A program made the translations under genes and the position numbers. A stretch of 64,000 nucleotides of DNA from Sphingobacterium sp. (GTDB taxonomy: Bacteria; Bacteroidota; Bacteroidia; Sphingobacteriales; Sphingobacteriaceae): contig JAQZAZ010000001.1 in NCBI GenBank assembly GCA_029239355.1, forward strand, positions 124,001 to 188,000. The letters are read 5' to 3'. The notes beneath the pieces were generated by a model that saw nothing but the letters and a program-made list of their open reading frames with translations, had not been told where the DNA came from and searched no databases. Of the stretch, positions 9,320 through 19,674 are shown one piece after another; the first letter of the stretch is position 1; every line of letters begins with the position of its first letter.

Positions 9320-11809
9320 ATGAAAAATAATTTTGAAACTTTGGTAAGAGAAATAATGGGAAATTTTATTGTGAAGTATGGGGGTATATTGACGGTGTTT
9401 TTTTTATTGAATACGACACTATCGTGTGCGCAAAAGAGATCCGAGCTGACCATGTGGTATGACCGCCCCGCTGATTCAACGATCTGGGAACAAGCCTTGC
9501 CACTTGGAAATGGAAGAATGGGAGCCATGGTTTATGGCATTCCGTCTTGTGAAAAAATACAGCTCAACGAAGAGACCATATGGGCTGGCGGGCCTTATCG
9601 CAATGATAATAAGAAGAGTGGGGCTGCTTTAAAAACAATTCAGAGCGATATTTTCGCGGGAAGATTAGCCGAGGCCGATAAACTCGCAAATCAAACTTTT
9701 TTTACAAAAACACATGGCATGCCCTATCAAACTGGGGGAAACATCCTATTGAGATTTCCAGGACATGAACTGTATCAGAACTATTATCGCGCATTGGATC
9801 TTGAGCGTGCTATCTCCTTGACACGGTATACAGTAAATGGAGTCACCTTCACACGCGAAATGTTTGTCTCCTTTGCCGATGATGTCATCGTGATGCAGAT
9901 AACATCAAGTAAAAAAGGAAAAATTAATTGTGAGTTAAGCTATGATAATGAATCGCAACACCGTATTTTTAAAAGTGGTCATTCGCTGGTCTTGGAAGGA
10001 AAGGGTAGTGACCACGAGGGGATCGCTGGTCAAATTGTTTATCATACACATACAGCCATACAAAATACAGATGGACTAGTAGATGTTTCGGATAAAAAAA
10101 TTGATGTGAAGGGAGCAACTCGGATGCGTATTTATATCTCGATGGCGACCAATTTTAAACATTACAATCTTTTGGGCGCTGATCCATTCACCCAAGCTGC
10201 GGACCGACTGTATAAGGCAATGTCTGCTCATTATCCATCTGCACTAAAACGCCATACAGGGATTTACGCTAGGCAATTCCAACGCTTTAAGCTACGACTT
10301 GGAGAAGAAACGAATCAAGGGGACCAGCCCTTACAAGCCCGTATAGCTAACTTTACGAAAACACAAGATCCTGAACTTGTGGCTCTGCTGGCACAATTCG
10401 GACGTTATTTGCTGATCTGCTCGTCACAACCTGGAGGACAACCCGCCAATTTACAAGGGATATGGAATAGCTCCATGTCACCAGCTTGGGATAGTAAATA
10501 CACCATCAATATAAATACAGAGATGAACTATTGGCCCGCGGATGTCACTAATCTTTCACATACGCAGTACCCCTTATTTGAGATGATCAAGGAGCTCAGT
10601 GAAAGCGGAAAAGTGACAGCTCAAACAATGTACAATGCTAGGGGTTGGGTTGCACATCACAATACGGATATATGGCGTGTGACGAGCCCGATTGATTTTG
10701 CGGCGGCTGGAATGTGGCCCAGTGGCGGATTATGGCTATCACAGCATCTTTGGGAACATTATCTGTTTAGTGGAGACAAAATATTTCTAAAACAAGCTTA
10801 TCCCGTTATGAAAGGGGCTAGCGAATTTCTACTTTCGGCACTTATCCAACATCCAGCCTATTCAGACAAAGACTGGTTGGTGCTTAGCCCTTCAATATCA
10901 CCGGAGCAAGGACCTTTGTCTGCAGGTGTGACGATGGATAATCAGCTCTGTTTTGATATGTTGACCCGTACGGCTAAGGCGGCAGAAATCCTAGGAATCG
11001 ACAGTCTCTTCAAAGATAGTTTGCTGATAACGGCAAAACGCATTCCACCCATGCAAATTGGCCGATATAGTCAATTGCAGGAGTGGCTTGAAGACTTGGA
11101 CGATCCCCAGAATCAGCATAGGCACGTCTCACATTTATATGGCTTGTTCCCTGGTAATCAAATTTCCCCCATTCGTACGCCTGAATTGTTTGAGGCTGCG
11201 CGCAACTCATTAAAGTACCGCGGTGATTTTGCAACAGGATGGTCTATCGGTTGGAAAATCAATTTGTGGGCACGCCTATTGGATGGAAACCATGCCTATG
11301 AAATCATTCAAAAAATGCTGACGATAGCAGATCAAAATCATCCTGAAGGAAGAACCTATCCGAATATGTTTACTGCTCATCCTCCCTTTCAGATTGACGG
11401 TAACTTTGGATTGACGGCGGGCGTAGCGGAAATGTTGGTTCAAAGTCACGATGGCGCTATATACCTCTTGCCGGCTATTCCCGATCGCTGGAAGAAAGGC
11501 GCCGTACAAGGGATAAAGGCTCGTGGCGGTTTTGAGATCGAACTCTGTTGGGAAAATGGCCGTATAAAAAAGGTTATTGTGTCTTCATCACTGGGTGGAA
11601 ACTTGCGATTAAGAACAGCATCAGCACTGCGAGGAAAGGGTTTGCAAACTGTTAATAAAGTACAGTCTAACCCTTTGTTAGTTCCAGCAACAACGCCCGC
11701 AGCTATGATTTCGCCGAACGCAAATTTGAAAGGAAACAATTTGCAGAGCTATCATGAATATGACGTGCCTACTGTGCCTGGAGGAAAGTATACTTTTAGT
11801 GGTCTATAG
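9320..11809 (+). CDS. GH95 glycosidase, likely alpha-L-galactosidase (or alpha-L-fucosidase)
   Basis: 829 residues, the usual size for family GH95. The family is recognised from LPLGNGRMGAMVYG, QLNEETIWAGG, NTEMNYWPADVTNLS, HVSHLYGLFPG and GNFGLTAGVAEML. Asn397 and Asn399 match the paired catalytic asparagines of this family. The residue two before the first Asn is Thr395; fucosidases of the family generally have His there, whereas the arabinoxylan-acting alpha-L-galactosidase of Bacteroides ovatus has Thr. The neighbouring xylan enzymes fit the galactosidase reading, since complex cereal xylans carry L-galactose. The signal sequence ends in LNTTLSC, so the protein may be a lipoprotein. A start at ATG 9356 would give a more normal signal peptide than 9320. 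Confidence 0.9.
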   Translation: MKNNFETLVREIMGNFIVKYGGILTVFFLLNTTLSCAQKRSELTMWYDRPADSTIWEQALPLGNGRMGAMVYGIPSCEKIQLNEETIWAGGPYRNDNKKSGAALKTIQSDIFAGRLAEADKLANQTFFTKTHGMPYQTGGNILLRFPGHELYQNYYRALDLERAISLTRYTVNGVTFTREMFVSFADDVIVMQITSSKKGKINCELSYDNESQHRIFKSGHSLVLEGKGSDHEGIAGQIVYHTHTAIQNTDGLVDVSDKKIDVKGATRMRIYISMATNFKHYNLLGADPFTQAADRLYKAMSAHYPSALKRHTGIYARQFQRFKLRLGEETNQGDQPLQARIANFTKTQDPELVALLAQFGRYLLICSSQPGGQPANLQGIWNSSMSPAWDSKYTININTEMNYWPADVTNLSHTQYPLFEMIKELSESGKVTAQTMYNARGWVAHHNTDIWRVTSPIDFAAAGMWPSGGLWLSQHLWEHYLFSGDKIFLKQAYPVMKGASEFLLSALIQHPAYSDKDWLVLSPSISPEQGPLSAGVTMDNQLCFDMLTRTAKAAEILGIDSLFKDSLLITAKRIPPMQIGRYSQLQEWLEDLDDPQNQHRHVSHLYGLFPGNQISPIRTPELFEAARNSLKYRGDFATGWSIGWKINLWARLLDGNHAYEIIQKMLTIADQNHPEGRTYPNMFTAHPPFQIDGNFGLTAGVAEMLVQSHDGAIYLLPAIPDRWKKGAVQGIKARGGFEIELCWENGRIKKVIVSSSLGGNLRLRTASALRGKGLQTVNKVQSNPLLVPATTPAAMISPNANLKGNNLQSYHEYDVPTVPGGKYTFSGL

Positions 11810-11847
11810 AATTAATCCTATTATTAAACCTGATCAACAACTTAACA

Positions 11848-13398
11848 ATGAAAATTATCGTGCTCGCTCTATCTTTTTTTGCCCTGTTTACAAGCGCTTC
11901 AGCGCAACAGGCGAAAAACCCGATCATTTTTGCTGATGTACCTGATATGTCGATGATACGTGTTGGCGATACCTATTATATGAGTAGTACAACCATGCAT
12001 ATGAATCCCGGACTTCCGATTATGAAATCCAAAGATCTAGTTAATTGGACATTGGTAAATTATGCGTATAACACTTTGGCAGATACCGATGAACTAAATC
12101 TGTCGCAGCATAAAAATGCATATGGACATGGCTCATGGGCGAGTAGCTTACGTTTCCATGATGGTAAATACTATGTCAGTACATTTTCCGCAAACACAGG
12201 AAAAACTCATATCTACACCACAAGAGATATAGAAAATGGTCCCTGGGAAGCAAAAGAATTTGCGCCAATGCTGCACGATCACAGTTTATTCTTTGAGAAT
12301 GGGAAGACCTATATACTGTGGGGCGGAGGGCGTGTACATATGGCCGAATTGGCACCAGATTTTTCAGGTATACAACCCGGGACGGAGCGGATACTGATCG
12401 AAGATGCTTCCTTGCCAAGTCTGCCCAAAGACGGAAAGATGGGCCTGCCTGCCGAAGGATCACAATTGTTTAAGATAAATGGTATGTATTATCTTTTTAA
12501 TATTTCTTGGCCACAGGGGGGGATGCGTACGGTTATCGTGCATCGGGCTGCCCGGTTTGAAGGACCTTATGAAGGTAAGGTGGTCCTACAAGATCAGGGA
12601 GTAGCACAAGGTGGTTTGATCGATATGCCGAACGGGAAATGGTATGCTTATCTTTTTCAGGACTATGGCGCAGTTGGCCGAATCCCATTTTTGGTACCTG
12701 TCAGTTGGGAAGATGGATGGCCTATATTAGGTGTTCAGGGGAAGGTACCAGTTGGATTAAACCTCCCAGCTAACAAAGCGCTAATGCCTGGGATTGTCAA
12801 TTCGGATGATTTTAATAGAAAAAAAGGGCAACCAGCCTTGCCTTTGGTGTGGCAATGGAATCATAATGCTGAACCTGATCGATGGTCAGTAACCGAACGC
12901 AAAGGCTTTTTGCGATTGAAAACAGGGAAGCTTACGCATGACTTTTTACAAGCCAAGAACACACTGACACAACGAACTATTGGTCCTACCTGCAGTGCCT
13001 CTATTGCTATTGATGTGTCGGAGATGAAAGATGGTGATTTTGCAGGTTTGTCGCTGTTGCAAAAAAACTATGGCCTCCTTGGAGTTCGTATGGAAGGAAA
13101 CAACAAATCACTGGTTATGGTCAATGCGACGACGGGAATTCCGGAAGAGGTAGCCAAGATCAGCCTGAAGGAGCAACGTATATTTCTTAAGGCGAGTTGT
13201 GATTTTACAAATAGAAGAGACATTGCCGAATTTTTTTACAGTCTCGACGGACGCCATTGGACTGCCATAGGGACCCCGTTAAAAATGAGCTACACGATAC
13301 CTCATTTTATGGGGTACCGGTTTGGACTTTTTAACTATGCTAGTAAAGCAGCTGGCGGTTATGTTGATATTGATTATTTCCATATTGCTACAAATTAA
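11848..13398 (+). CDS. GH43 beta-xylosidase/alpha-L-arabinofuranosidase with C-terminal beta-sandwich
   Basis: 516 residues with signal peptide MKIIVLALSFFALFTSASAQ. Residues 25-310 form the five-bladed GH43 propeller. The catalytic base Asp is in ADVPDMSMIRVG, the second Asp in HDHSLFFENGKTY and the general acid Glu in GLPAEGSQLF. The C-terminal roughly 200 residues (from NSDDFNRKKG) form the beta-sandwich typical of xylosidase/arabinofuranosidase subfamilies such as GH43_12. It starts 38 bp after the GH95 gene and ends 6 bp before the next GH43 gene, so all are probably co-transcribed. It probably removes arabinofuranose or xylose from xylo-oligosaccharides in the periplasm; the linkage cannot be decided. 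Confidence 0.92.
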   Translation: MKIIVLALSFFALFTSASAQQAKNPIIFADVPDMSMIRVGDTYYMSSTTMHMNPGLPIMKSKDLVNWTLVNYAYNTLADTDELNLSQHKNAYGHGSWASSLRFHDGKYYVSTFSANTGKTHIYTTRDIENGPWEAKEFAPMLHDHSLFFENGKTYILWGGGRVHMAELAPDFSGIQPGTERILIEDASLPSLPKDGKMGLPAEGSQLFKINGMYYLFNISWPQGGMRTVIVHRAARFEGPYEGKVVLQDQGVAQGGLIDMPNGKWYAYLFQDYGAVGRIPFLVPVSWEDGWPILGVQGKVPVGLNLPANKALMPGIVNSDDFNRKKGQPALPLVWQWNHNAEPDRWSVTERKGFLRLKTGKLTHDFLQAKNTLTQRTIGPTCSASIAIDVSEMKDGDFAGLSLLQKNYGLLGVRMEGNNKSLVMVNATTGIPEEVAKISLKEQRIFLKASCDFTNRRDIAEFFYSLDGRHWTAIGTPLKMSYTIPHFMGYRFGLFNYASKAAGGYVDIDYFHIATN

Positions 13399-13404
13399 TA
13401 CGAT

Positions 13405-14820
13405 ATGAGACGACAATTTTTTACGCTGGTAATTTTCTGGTTTCTGATCATATTGTCTGTAAAGACAACTGTTTTAAGGGCCCAGAATCCAATTGTACAA
13501 ACAGCATATACCGCGGATCCCGCACCTATGGTGTATAATAATCGCCTGTATCTCTACACGACACAAGACGAAGAAGGGTCCACTTGGTTTAACATGAACA
13601 ATTGGCGTGTTTATTCAACCGATGATATGGTTAATTGGACCGATCATGGTGCGATTTTGTCCTATTCTGATTTTGAGTGGGCAAAAGGTGACGCTTGGGC
13701 GGCGCAATGTGTCGAGAAAAATGGTAAATTTTACTTATATGTACCTGTTATTTCCAAATTGAACAATCGGGGAGCAATTGGTGTAGCAGTAGCAGACAGC
13801 CCGCTGGGACCATTTTATGATCCTTTGGGAAAACCGCTTGTGCAAAGCGAGGAGGGAGATATTGATCCGACCGTATTTGTCGATGATGACGGACAAGCCC
13901 ATATGTACTGGGGTAATCCAAAATTGAAGTATGTAAAACTCAATGCAGATATGATTTCGTATCAGGACGATATTGTGGAGGTTCCTATGACGGCAGCATC
14001 GTTTGGCAAAAGAGAAGGAGATCCCAAACGACCGTCTACCTATGAGGAGGGGCCGTGGTTGTACAAAAGAAATAGCCTATATTACCTTTTTTGGCCAGGC
14101 GGCCCTTTACCCGAATTTATTGGTTATTCGACCAGTAAAAAAGCAGGGGGTCCATGGAAATATGGTGGTGTGGTCATGCCTGCGGAAGGCAAGGCTTTTA
14201 CCAATCATCCCGGTGTGGTCGACTTTAAGGGAAAGAGCTATTTCTTTTACCACAACGGAGCTTTGCAGGGAGGAGGAGGTTTCACGCGCTCGGTCGCTGT
14301 ACAGGAGTTGAAGTTTAATCCTGACGGTAGTATCCTCCCAATGAAAATGACAACAGGGATTACCGGAGCACTTAAAACGGTGAATCCCTATAGCCTTATA
14401 CAGGCTGAAACAATCTCTTGGTCTGAACATGTTAAATCTTTCCAAAATAATAAAGTAGGCGTTTTTATTAAAGCGCTCAAAAACGGCGCATATACAAGTA
14501 TAAAAAACGTTGATTTTGGCGACAAGGGTGCGATGAACTTCTTTGCGCGGGTTGGCACTACACACAATGGTGGGATCAGCATGGAGGTGAGGTCAAATGC
14601 AGTTGATGGACCTATTCTAGCTACAATCCAGGTTCCGATGACAGGCGGCGATGACAGATGGACGACAGTAGACAAACAATTGACCAATAAAGTGACGGGA
14701 GTCCACGATTTATATTTTGTTTTTAAAGGTAAGGTACCTTCCAATATTCTATTTTTTGATTGCTGGAAATTTGGTGGCTGGGGTGTTTCCACCCGTGGCG
14801 GGGAGACTATATCAGACTAA
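13405..14820 (+). CDS. GH43 glycosidase with C-terminal CBM6-like domain
   Basis: 471 residues: signal peptide (hydrophobic to about residue 26), GH43 propeller about 28-330 and a CBM6-like beta-sandwich about 335-460. The GH43 triad is visible as Asp in [11 protein letters not shown], Asp in [12 protein letters not shown] and Glu in [10 protein letters not shown]. The tail has CBM6 hallmarks ([35 protein letters not shown]). Related proteins act on xylan side chains or xylo-oligosaccharides as arabinofuranosidases or xylosidases, with CBM6 binding xylan. It sits in a tight operon with the preceding GH43. Confidence 0.9.
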   Translation: MRRQFFTLVIFWFLIILSVKTTVLRAQNPIVQTAYTADPAPMVYNNRLYLYTTQDEEGSTWFNMNNWRVYSTDDMVNWTDHGAILSYSDFEWAKGDAWAAQCVEKNGKFYLYVPVISKLNNRGAIGVAVADSPLGPFYDPLGKPLVQSEEGDIDPTVFVDDDGQAHMYWGNPKLKYVKLNADMISYQDDIVEVPMTAASFGKREGDPKRPSTYEEGPWLYKRNSLYYLFWPGGPLPEFIGYSTSKKAGGPWKYGGVVMPAEGKAFTNHPGVVDFKGKSYFFYHNGALQGGGGFTRSVAVQELKFNPDGSILPMKMTTGITGALKTVNPYSLIQAETISWSEHVKSFQNNKVGVFIKALKNGAYTSIKNVDFGDKGAMNFFARVGTTHNGGISMEVRSNAVDGPILATIQVPMTGGDDRWTTVDKQLTNKVTGVHDLYFVFKGKVPSNILFFDCWKFGGWGVSTRGGETISD

Positions 14821-14881
14821 ACATTGGTCAGGGAAGTTAAATTCCAGCTTGGTAATACAATACCCATGATAGACTTATAGT

Positions 14882-15034
14882 GACTTATCATCGTGCAGAA
14901 TCAATCAAAGGTTAAAGATACCAAATCGGTATGCTATACCTGGCAATAACCCCGAAGATGGTAATCTGATAAATAACGAGGGAGTGTTGGCGGATCCATT
15001 TCGTGCCGACAATTGGTATGTAAATATGCATTGA
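14882..15034 (+). other. 284-bp gap with a short open stretch, possible gene remnant
   Basis: Between two GH43 genes (14821-15104) no full gene is visible. One frame stays open for 50 codons and reads like protein (IPGNNPEDGNLINNEGVLAD) before a TGA at 15032. I do not recognise it. It could be the worn end of a lost gene or chance. The unusually wide spacing compared with 6-40 bp between the preceding genes is the main reason to suspect a deletion here. Confidence 0.2.
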
Positions 15035-15104
15035 ATAGCAATGTAATAATAAAAACAACAATAAATCAATAAACAGGAATAGAAGTAACTTAATTATATA
15101 ATTT

Positions 15105-17204
15105 ATGAAGCAACTAAGTATTGTCTTTAAAAAAAAGACAATGGTATTAATCTTATCCCTTACAGGAATTTTGATGACGACAACGGCAACAGGGCAAGAA
15201 CAAAATGTCGTGAAGGATGTTAGTAAAGGTTTCGTACATCAATCTATTGGAAATCCTTATTTACCGCTTTGGGAGCATCTTCCAGATGGCGAACCCCGGG
15301 TTTTTGAAGATCCAGACCTGCCCGGAAAATACCGTGCCTATATCATCGGCTCACATGACTTGCGTTTTACAAGTTACTGCGGACCTGATATCAGAATGTG
15401 GTCAGCACCGATAGAAGACTTGACGAGCTGGCGCGATGAGGGTGCTATTTTTACTTATCCAATGGATGGTAAATGGGATGTCATGTATGCACCGGATCTT
15501 GTGGAGGTCAAACGAAAAGATGGAAAAAAAGAGTATTACTTGTTTCCACACAGCAGAGGCGAGCATCGCGAAGCCATGGTCGTCAAAGGAGATCGGCCGA
15601 ATGGTCCGTTTAAACCGGTAAATCTGACTACGGATGGCAAACGTACCTTGCCGGGAAGTATCTTGGGATTCGATCCGGCAGTTTACATTGAATATATTAC
15701 TGATCCGAAAGATCCTGATTTTAAAATAGGCTTTCGCGCTTATGGCTTCTGGGGATTCCAACGGTCAATGGCAGCTCAGCTAGATCAAAAAACAATGTAT
15801 TCACTAAGGCCCGGAACTGAAATTATCAATTATCTTTTGCCAGCAAGTGCGCGTTATGGAGAATTACGTGACCCTAAAGGAACGTTGTATCCTGCCATCT
15901 TCCAAGGAGAAGACCTAGGGACGTTCAATTTTTTTGAAGCATCGTCTATCCGAAAGGTGGGAAATAAATACGTCACGGTCTACAGTGGCTATTCTGGCCC
16001 TGAATATGGGGTCAGTAGCTCCAATTCAACCCTAAGGTATGCAGTGGCAGATTCACCTCTAGGGCCATGGAAAAGTGGAGGCGTCTTAGTCGACTCACGA
16101 GCTCCAGTATTGAATCGTGATGGATCGGCTATCGAAACCACAAATGCTGGCCATAATACACATGGTAGTATAGAACTTATTAATGGACAATGGTATGTAT
16201 TTTATCATCGCCCACCACGCGGATTTGGTTTTGCCCGGCAGGCAGTGGTTGAGCCCATCAAAATAGAATGGGATGAAAAGGCAGTGAAAGATGGCGGAAT
16301 GGTTTCTATCCATGCTTTCGATCCCTATCAGGAAAATTTGACGATCAAAGATAAGCAAGGAAGAGAATATAAAGGTGCCGAAGTGACCTCGGAAGGATTT
16401 CATTTTTATGGTTTGAACCCATACCAATATTATTCTGCAGGATACGCCTGCTATCTCTCTGATATAAGCTTACAGCAAGACTCATGGGATGTCTGGGATA
16501 ACCATATGCCGGTGACAAATATGAAAAATGGAAATATCGTAGGGTTTAAATATTTCGGATTTGGAGGGTTGAATCAGGATAAATTTGGATTGAAGGCTTT
16601 TAGTGGAAGTAAACAAGGAAATAATACGGCATTCAATTTATTTATTACTCCAAAAACCCAAGCCGCATTTAAAGTTAATGTTTGGTTGGATGGTCCCTGG
16701 GATAATGATACCTGGAAAGGCACAAAGATAGCCCAAATCTCCATTCCAGAAAATGCCAAGTCTGCTGTGACACAGTTTACAGTTGATGTATCAAAATACG
16801 TCGATCATCTGGATCGAAAACATGCTCTTTACCTTGTGGCTGAAGGTAAAGATGGCTCAGCTCTTTTTGATTTTATCGGATTGGGATTTAGTTCGAAAGA
16901 ACAAAGAATTGAGCGTCCAGTTTCACCTACCGTGGAGATTACTGTAAACGGTAAAAAACTGGCATTACCTTCGATACCAGTTAGATCCACGGATGAGAAT
17001 GGCCTAGTTGGTTATACTACTTATGAGGTTGTTTCTCCTATTGACGCAAAAGACAATAAAATCCCTGTTGTAAGAGCATCGGCTGACAACCCTGAGGTTA
17101 AGATTATGGTCCAACAGGCGAGTTCGTTGACAGATCATGCTCAAGTTAATTGTATTTACAAAGGCCAAACGAAGAGTTATTTGGTGAAATACATATTAAA
17201 TTGA
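15105..17204 (+). CDS. GH43-type five-bladed-propeller glycosidase with long C-terminal beta domains
   Basis: 699 residues. Signal peptide to about residue 30. The propeller region (about 40-400) has acidic residues in GEPRVFEDPDLPGKY, LGFDPAVYIE and FNFFEASSIRKVG, in the order expected for GH43 base, pKa modulator and general acid, and ends with a HNTHGSIELINGQWYVFYHR blade. The remaining 300 residues look like beta-sandwich domains: a carbohydrate-binding-like part (VNVWLDGPWDNDTWKG) and an Ig-like end (TVEITVNGKKLALPSIPVRS). It is longer than most single-domain GH43 proteins. Its place among xylan/arabinan enzymes suggests an arabinofuranosidase or xylosidase, but its subfamily is not clear to me. 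Confidence 0.8.
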   Translation: MKQLSIVFKKKTMVLILSLTGILMTTTATGQEQNVVKDVSKGFVHQSIGNPYLPLWEHLPDGEPRVFEDPDLPGKYRAYIIGSHDLRFTSYCGPDIRMWSAPIEDLTSWRDEGAIFTYPMDGKWDVMYAPDLVEVKRKDGKKEYYLFPHSRGEHREAMVVKGDRPNGPFKPVNLTTDGKRTLPGSILGFDPAVYIEYITDPKDPDFKIGFRAYGFWGFQRSMAAQLDQKTMYSLRPGTEIINYLLPASARYGELRDPKGTLYPAIFQGEDLGTFNFFEASSIRKVGNKYVTVYSGYSGPEYGVSSSNSTLRYAVADSPLGPWKSGGVLVDSRAPVLNRDGSAIETTNAGHNTHGSIELINGQWYVFYHRPPRGFGFARQAVVEPIKIEWDEKAVKDGGMVSIHAFDPYQENLTIKDKQGREYKGAEVTSEGFHFYGLNPYQYYSAGYACYLSDISLQQDSWDVWDNHMPVTNMKNGNIVGFKYFGFGGLNQDKFGLKAFSGSKQGNNTAFNLFITPKTQAAFKVNVWLDGPWDNDTWKGTKIAQISIPENAKSAVTQFTVDVSKYVDHLDRKHALYLVAEGKDGSALFDFIGLGFSSKEQRIERPVSPTVEITVNGKKLALPSIPVRSTDENGLVGYTTYEVVSPIDAKDNKIPVVRASADNPEVKIMVQQASSLTDHAQVNCIYKGQTKSYLVKYILN

Positions 17205-17398
17205 ACCAATCGGCAATAACTGGTTTTTTCAACTGGCGGGCATAGAAAGGGCAGTAGAATATAAAAGATTGGTGTCAGGTACGGGTGTGAGGGGATCTGC
17301 TGACAATGTACGTCATTTCCAAATATGAACTGGATGATGCAACTACCGATAAAATCATTGGATATTGAATCCAGACATAATTATTAAAAAAATAAACT

Positions 17399-19525
17399 AT
17401 GAACATAGTAACAACAATCGTTTTGACCGTAACAACGCTATTAGGAGTTAGGTGTGCGCGAGCAAATATACAGGATCTGGAACATGCTCCTGACTCCATA
17501 TGTTTGAAAGAAGCTTTCGAGGATAAGTTTTTTATTGGTACAGCCCTCAATCTTGATCAGATCTGGGAGCAAAATACCAAAGCTGTTGCAGTAGTCAAAA
17601 AACAATTCAATTCCATTGTTGCTGAAAATTGTATGAAAAGTATGTTTCTTCAACCCAAAGAAGGCGAGTTTTATTTTACGGATGCTGATCGTTTCGTTGC
17701 GTTTGGTGAAAAAAATAAGATGCAAATTATTGGTCATACATTGATCTGGCATTCACAGACACCGGCCTGGTTTTTTATCGATAAAGATGGGAAGGATATT
17801 TCCCGTGATGAGCTGATTGCACGCATGCGCAATCATATAAAAACTGTTGTATCGCGATATAGAGGAAAGGTATTTGGTTGGGATGTCGTTAATGAAGCAA
17901 TATTAGATAATGGAGAATGGCGTAAAAGCAAATTCTACCAGATCATCGGTCCCGAATTTATTGAATTGGCCTTCAAATTTGCTCACGAAGCTGATCCAGA
18001 TGCGGAGTTATACTATAATGATTATTCAACGTCAATTCCGGCGAAGAGAAAAGGTATTATCGCGATGGTTGAGCGAGTGAAGGCCGCGGGCGTATCTGTG
18101 CATGGTATCGGTATGCAGGAGCATAATGCGTTGGACAATCCATCTCTTGAAGAAGTGGAAAAGACCATTCTAGGCTTTGCTAATCTTGGGGTCCAGGTCA
18201 TGGTTACCGAAATGGATGTTTCTGTGCTTCCACATGTGCGCCCAAATATGGGGGCGGAGATCAGCGAACGCCTTAATTATAGTAAAAAGATGAATCCATA
18301 TGAAAAGTATTTACCTGCACAAAAAATGTCAGAGTTGGGAAAGCGCTATACTGATTTTTTTAGGTTATATATCAAACACACGGATAAAATATCCCGCGTG
18401 ACTTTGTGGGGCGTTGGCGATGGCGATTCGTGGAAAAATGACTGGCCCATTTTGGGACGAACGGATTACCCCTTATTATTCGACCGTCTATACCAACCCA
18501 AGCCATTTGTAAAAGATATTATCGCATTGACTCAAACAAAAGAGGTAAAGAAAATGAGCAAAAGTAGATATTTATACCCTAATGACTATATGGCTGACCC
18601 TTCGACACATGTTTTCAAAAACAAAATCTATATTTATCCATCGCATGATAGGGAAAGTGGCATAAAAGCGAACGATAATGGCGATCATTTCGATATGCAG
18701 GATTATCATGTTTTTTCGATGGATGATGTCGATGCTGAGGTTAAGAATCATGGTAAGGTGTTGGATATAAAAGATATACCGTGGGCTGGTAGGCAGCTTT
18801 GGGATTCGGATGTGACCGAGAAAGATGGTAAGTATTATATGTATTTCTCTCTTAAAGACAAAAACGATATTTTTAGAATAGGTGTGGCAATAGCGGATCA
18901 ACCCTATGGCCCTTTTATCCCTCAGGCTAACCCAATCAAAGGAAGCTACAGCATAGATCCCTGCGCATTTAAAGATGATGATGGTTCATATTATTTATAT
19001 TTCGGTGGTATTTTGGGGGGACAGCTACAATTCTATAGAAACAATAAAATTGTTTCGCCAACATCATTACCGCATGTAGATGAGCTGGCGTTGAGCCCAA
19101 AGGTCGTTAAGATCTCCGAAGATATGTTAGAATTCTCGGAGTCGCCGAAGGATCTTGTTATTTTGGATAAAAATGGACAACCATTAAAACATGGAGATAA
19201 GGGAAAACGATTTTTTGAAGCTTCCTGGATGCATAAGTATAGGGGAAAATATTATTTTTCCTATTCTACAGGAGATAGCCATTTGATCTGCTATGCGATT
19301 GGGGATAACCCATATGGTCCTTTTACATACCAAGGTGTCATATTATCTCCTGTAGTAGGTTGGACTACTCACCATAGTATCTTACAATTCAAAGATAAAT
19401 GGTATCTTTTTTATCATGATTCAGCGCCATCGGGCGGAAAGACATGGCTAAGAAGCATGAAAGTCACCGAACTTGAATACGATGAAAATGGAAGGATAAA
19501 GCAAATTAATGGCTTGTCTTCCTAG
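17399..19525 (+). CDS. GH10 endo-xylanase fused to GH43 glycosidase
   Basis: 708 residues with two catalytic domains. After an N-terminal hydrophobic segment, the GH10 barrel (about 35-380) shows WHSQTPAWFF, acid/base Glu166 in WDVVNEAILDNG, nucleophile Glu271 in VMVTEMDVSVLP, and LWGVGDGDSW. A short linker (KEVKKMSKSR) leads to a GH43 propeller (about 388-706) with Asp400 in YMADPSTHVF, Asp520 in YSIDPCAFKDDDG and Glu607 in FFEASWMHKY. GH10 cuts beta-1,4-xylan internally, and the GH43 half would trim xylose or arabinose from the products. The leader contains a Cys (GVRCARA) but not a good lipobox. It is the only clear xylan backbone-cutting enzyme here. Confidence 0.94.
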   Translation: MNIVTTIVLTVTTLLGVRCARANIQDLEHAPDSICLKEAFEDKFFIGTALNLDQIWEQNTKAVAVVKKQFNSIVAENCMKSMFLQPKEGEFYFTDADRFVAFGEKNKMQIIGHTLIWHSQTPAWFFIDKDGKDISRDELIARMRNHIKTVVSRYRGKVFGWDVVNEAILDNGEWRKSKFYQIIGPEFIELAFKFAHEADPDAELYYNDYSTSIPAKRKGIIAMVERVKAAGVSVHGIGMQEHNALDNPSLEEVEKTILGFANLGVQVMVTEMDVSVLPHVRPNMGAEISERLNYSKKMNPYEKYLPAQKMSELGKRYTDFFRLYIKHTDKISRVTLWGVGDGDSWKNDWPILGRTDYPLLFDRLYQPKPFVKDIIALTQTKEVKKMSKSRYLYPNDYMADPSTHVFKNKIYIYPSHDRESGIKANDNGDHFDMQDYHVFSMDDVDAEVKNHGKVLDIKDIPWAGRQLWDSDVTEKDGKYYMYFSLKDKNDIFRIGVAIADQPYGPFIPQANPIKGSYSIDPCAFKDDDGSYYLYFGGILGGQLQFYRNNKIVSPTSLPHVDELALSPKVVKISEDMLEFSESPKDLVILDKNGQPLKHGDKGKRFFEASWMHKYRGKYYFSYSTGDSHLICYAIGDNPYGPFTYQGVILSPVVGWTTHHSILQFKDKWYLFYHDSAPSGGKTWLRSMKVTELEYDENGRIKQINGLSS

Positions 19526-19674
19526 TTGAGTTTCAAAAGAAAGCTGAGGTTGCTGTAGACATTCTTCCGGGTTCTATATTTAGGCAAAAAGGTGCTCCTT
19601 GCGATTATCAGCTCTAATACGGAATGTTGATACCATATAAAGCAGAGGGCTGTTTTATCCATTTGGGGTCGCCG

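Noticed and set aside
14107-14565. 152-codon frame antisense to the GH43-CBM6 gene
   Set aside because: Shadow of a well-supported gene; no start context or known motif.
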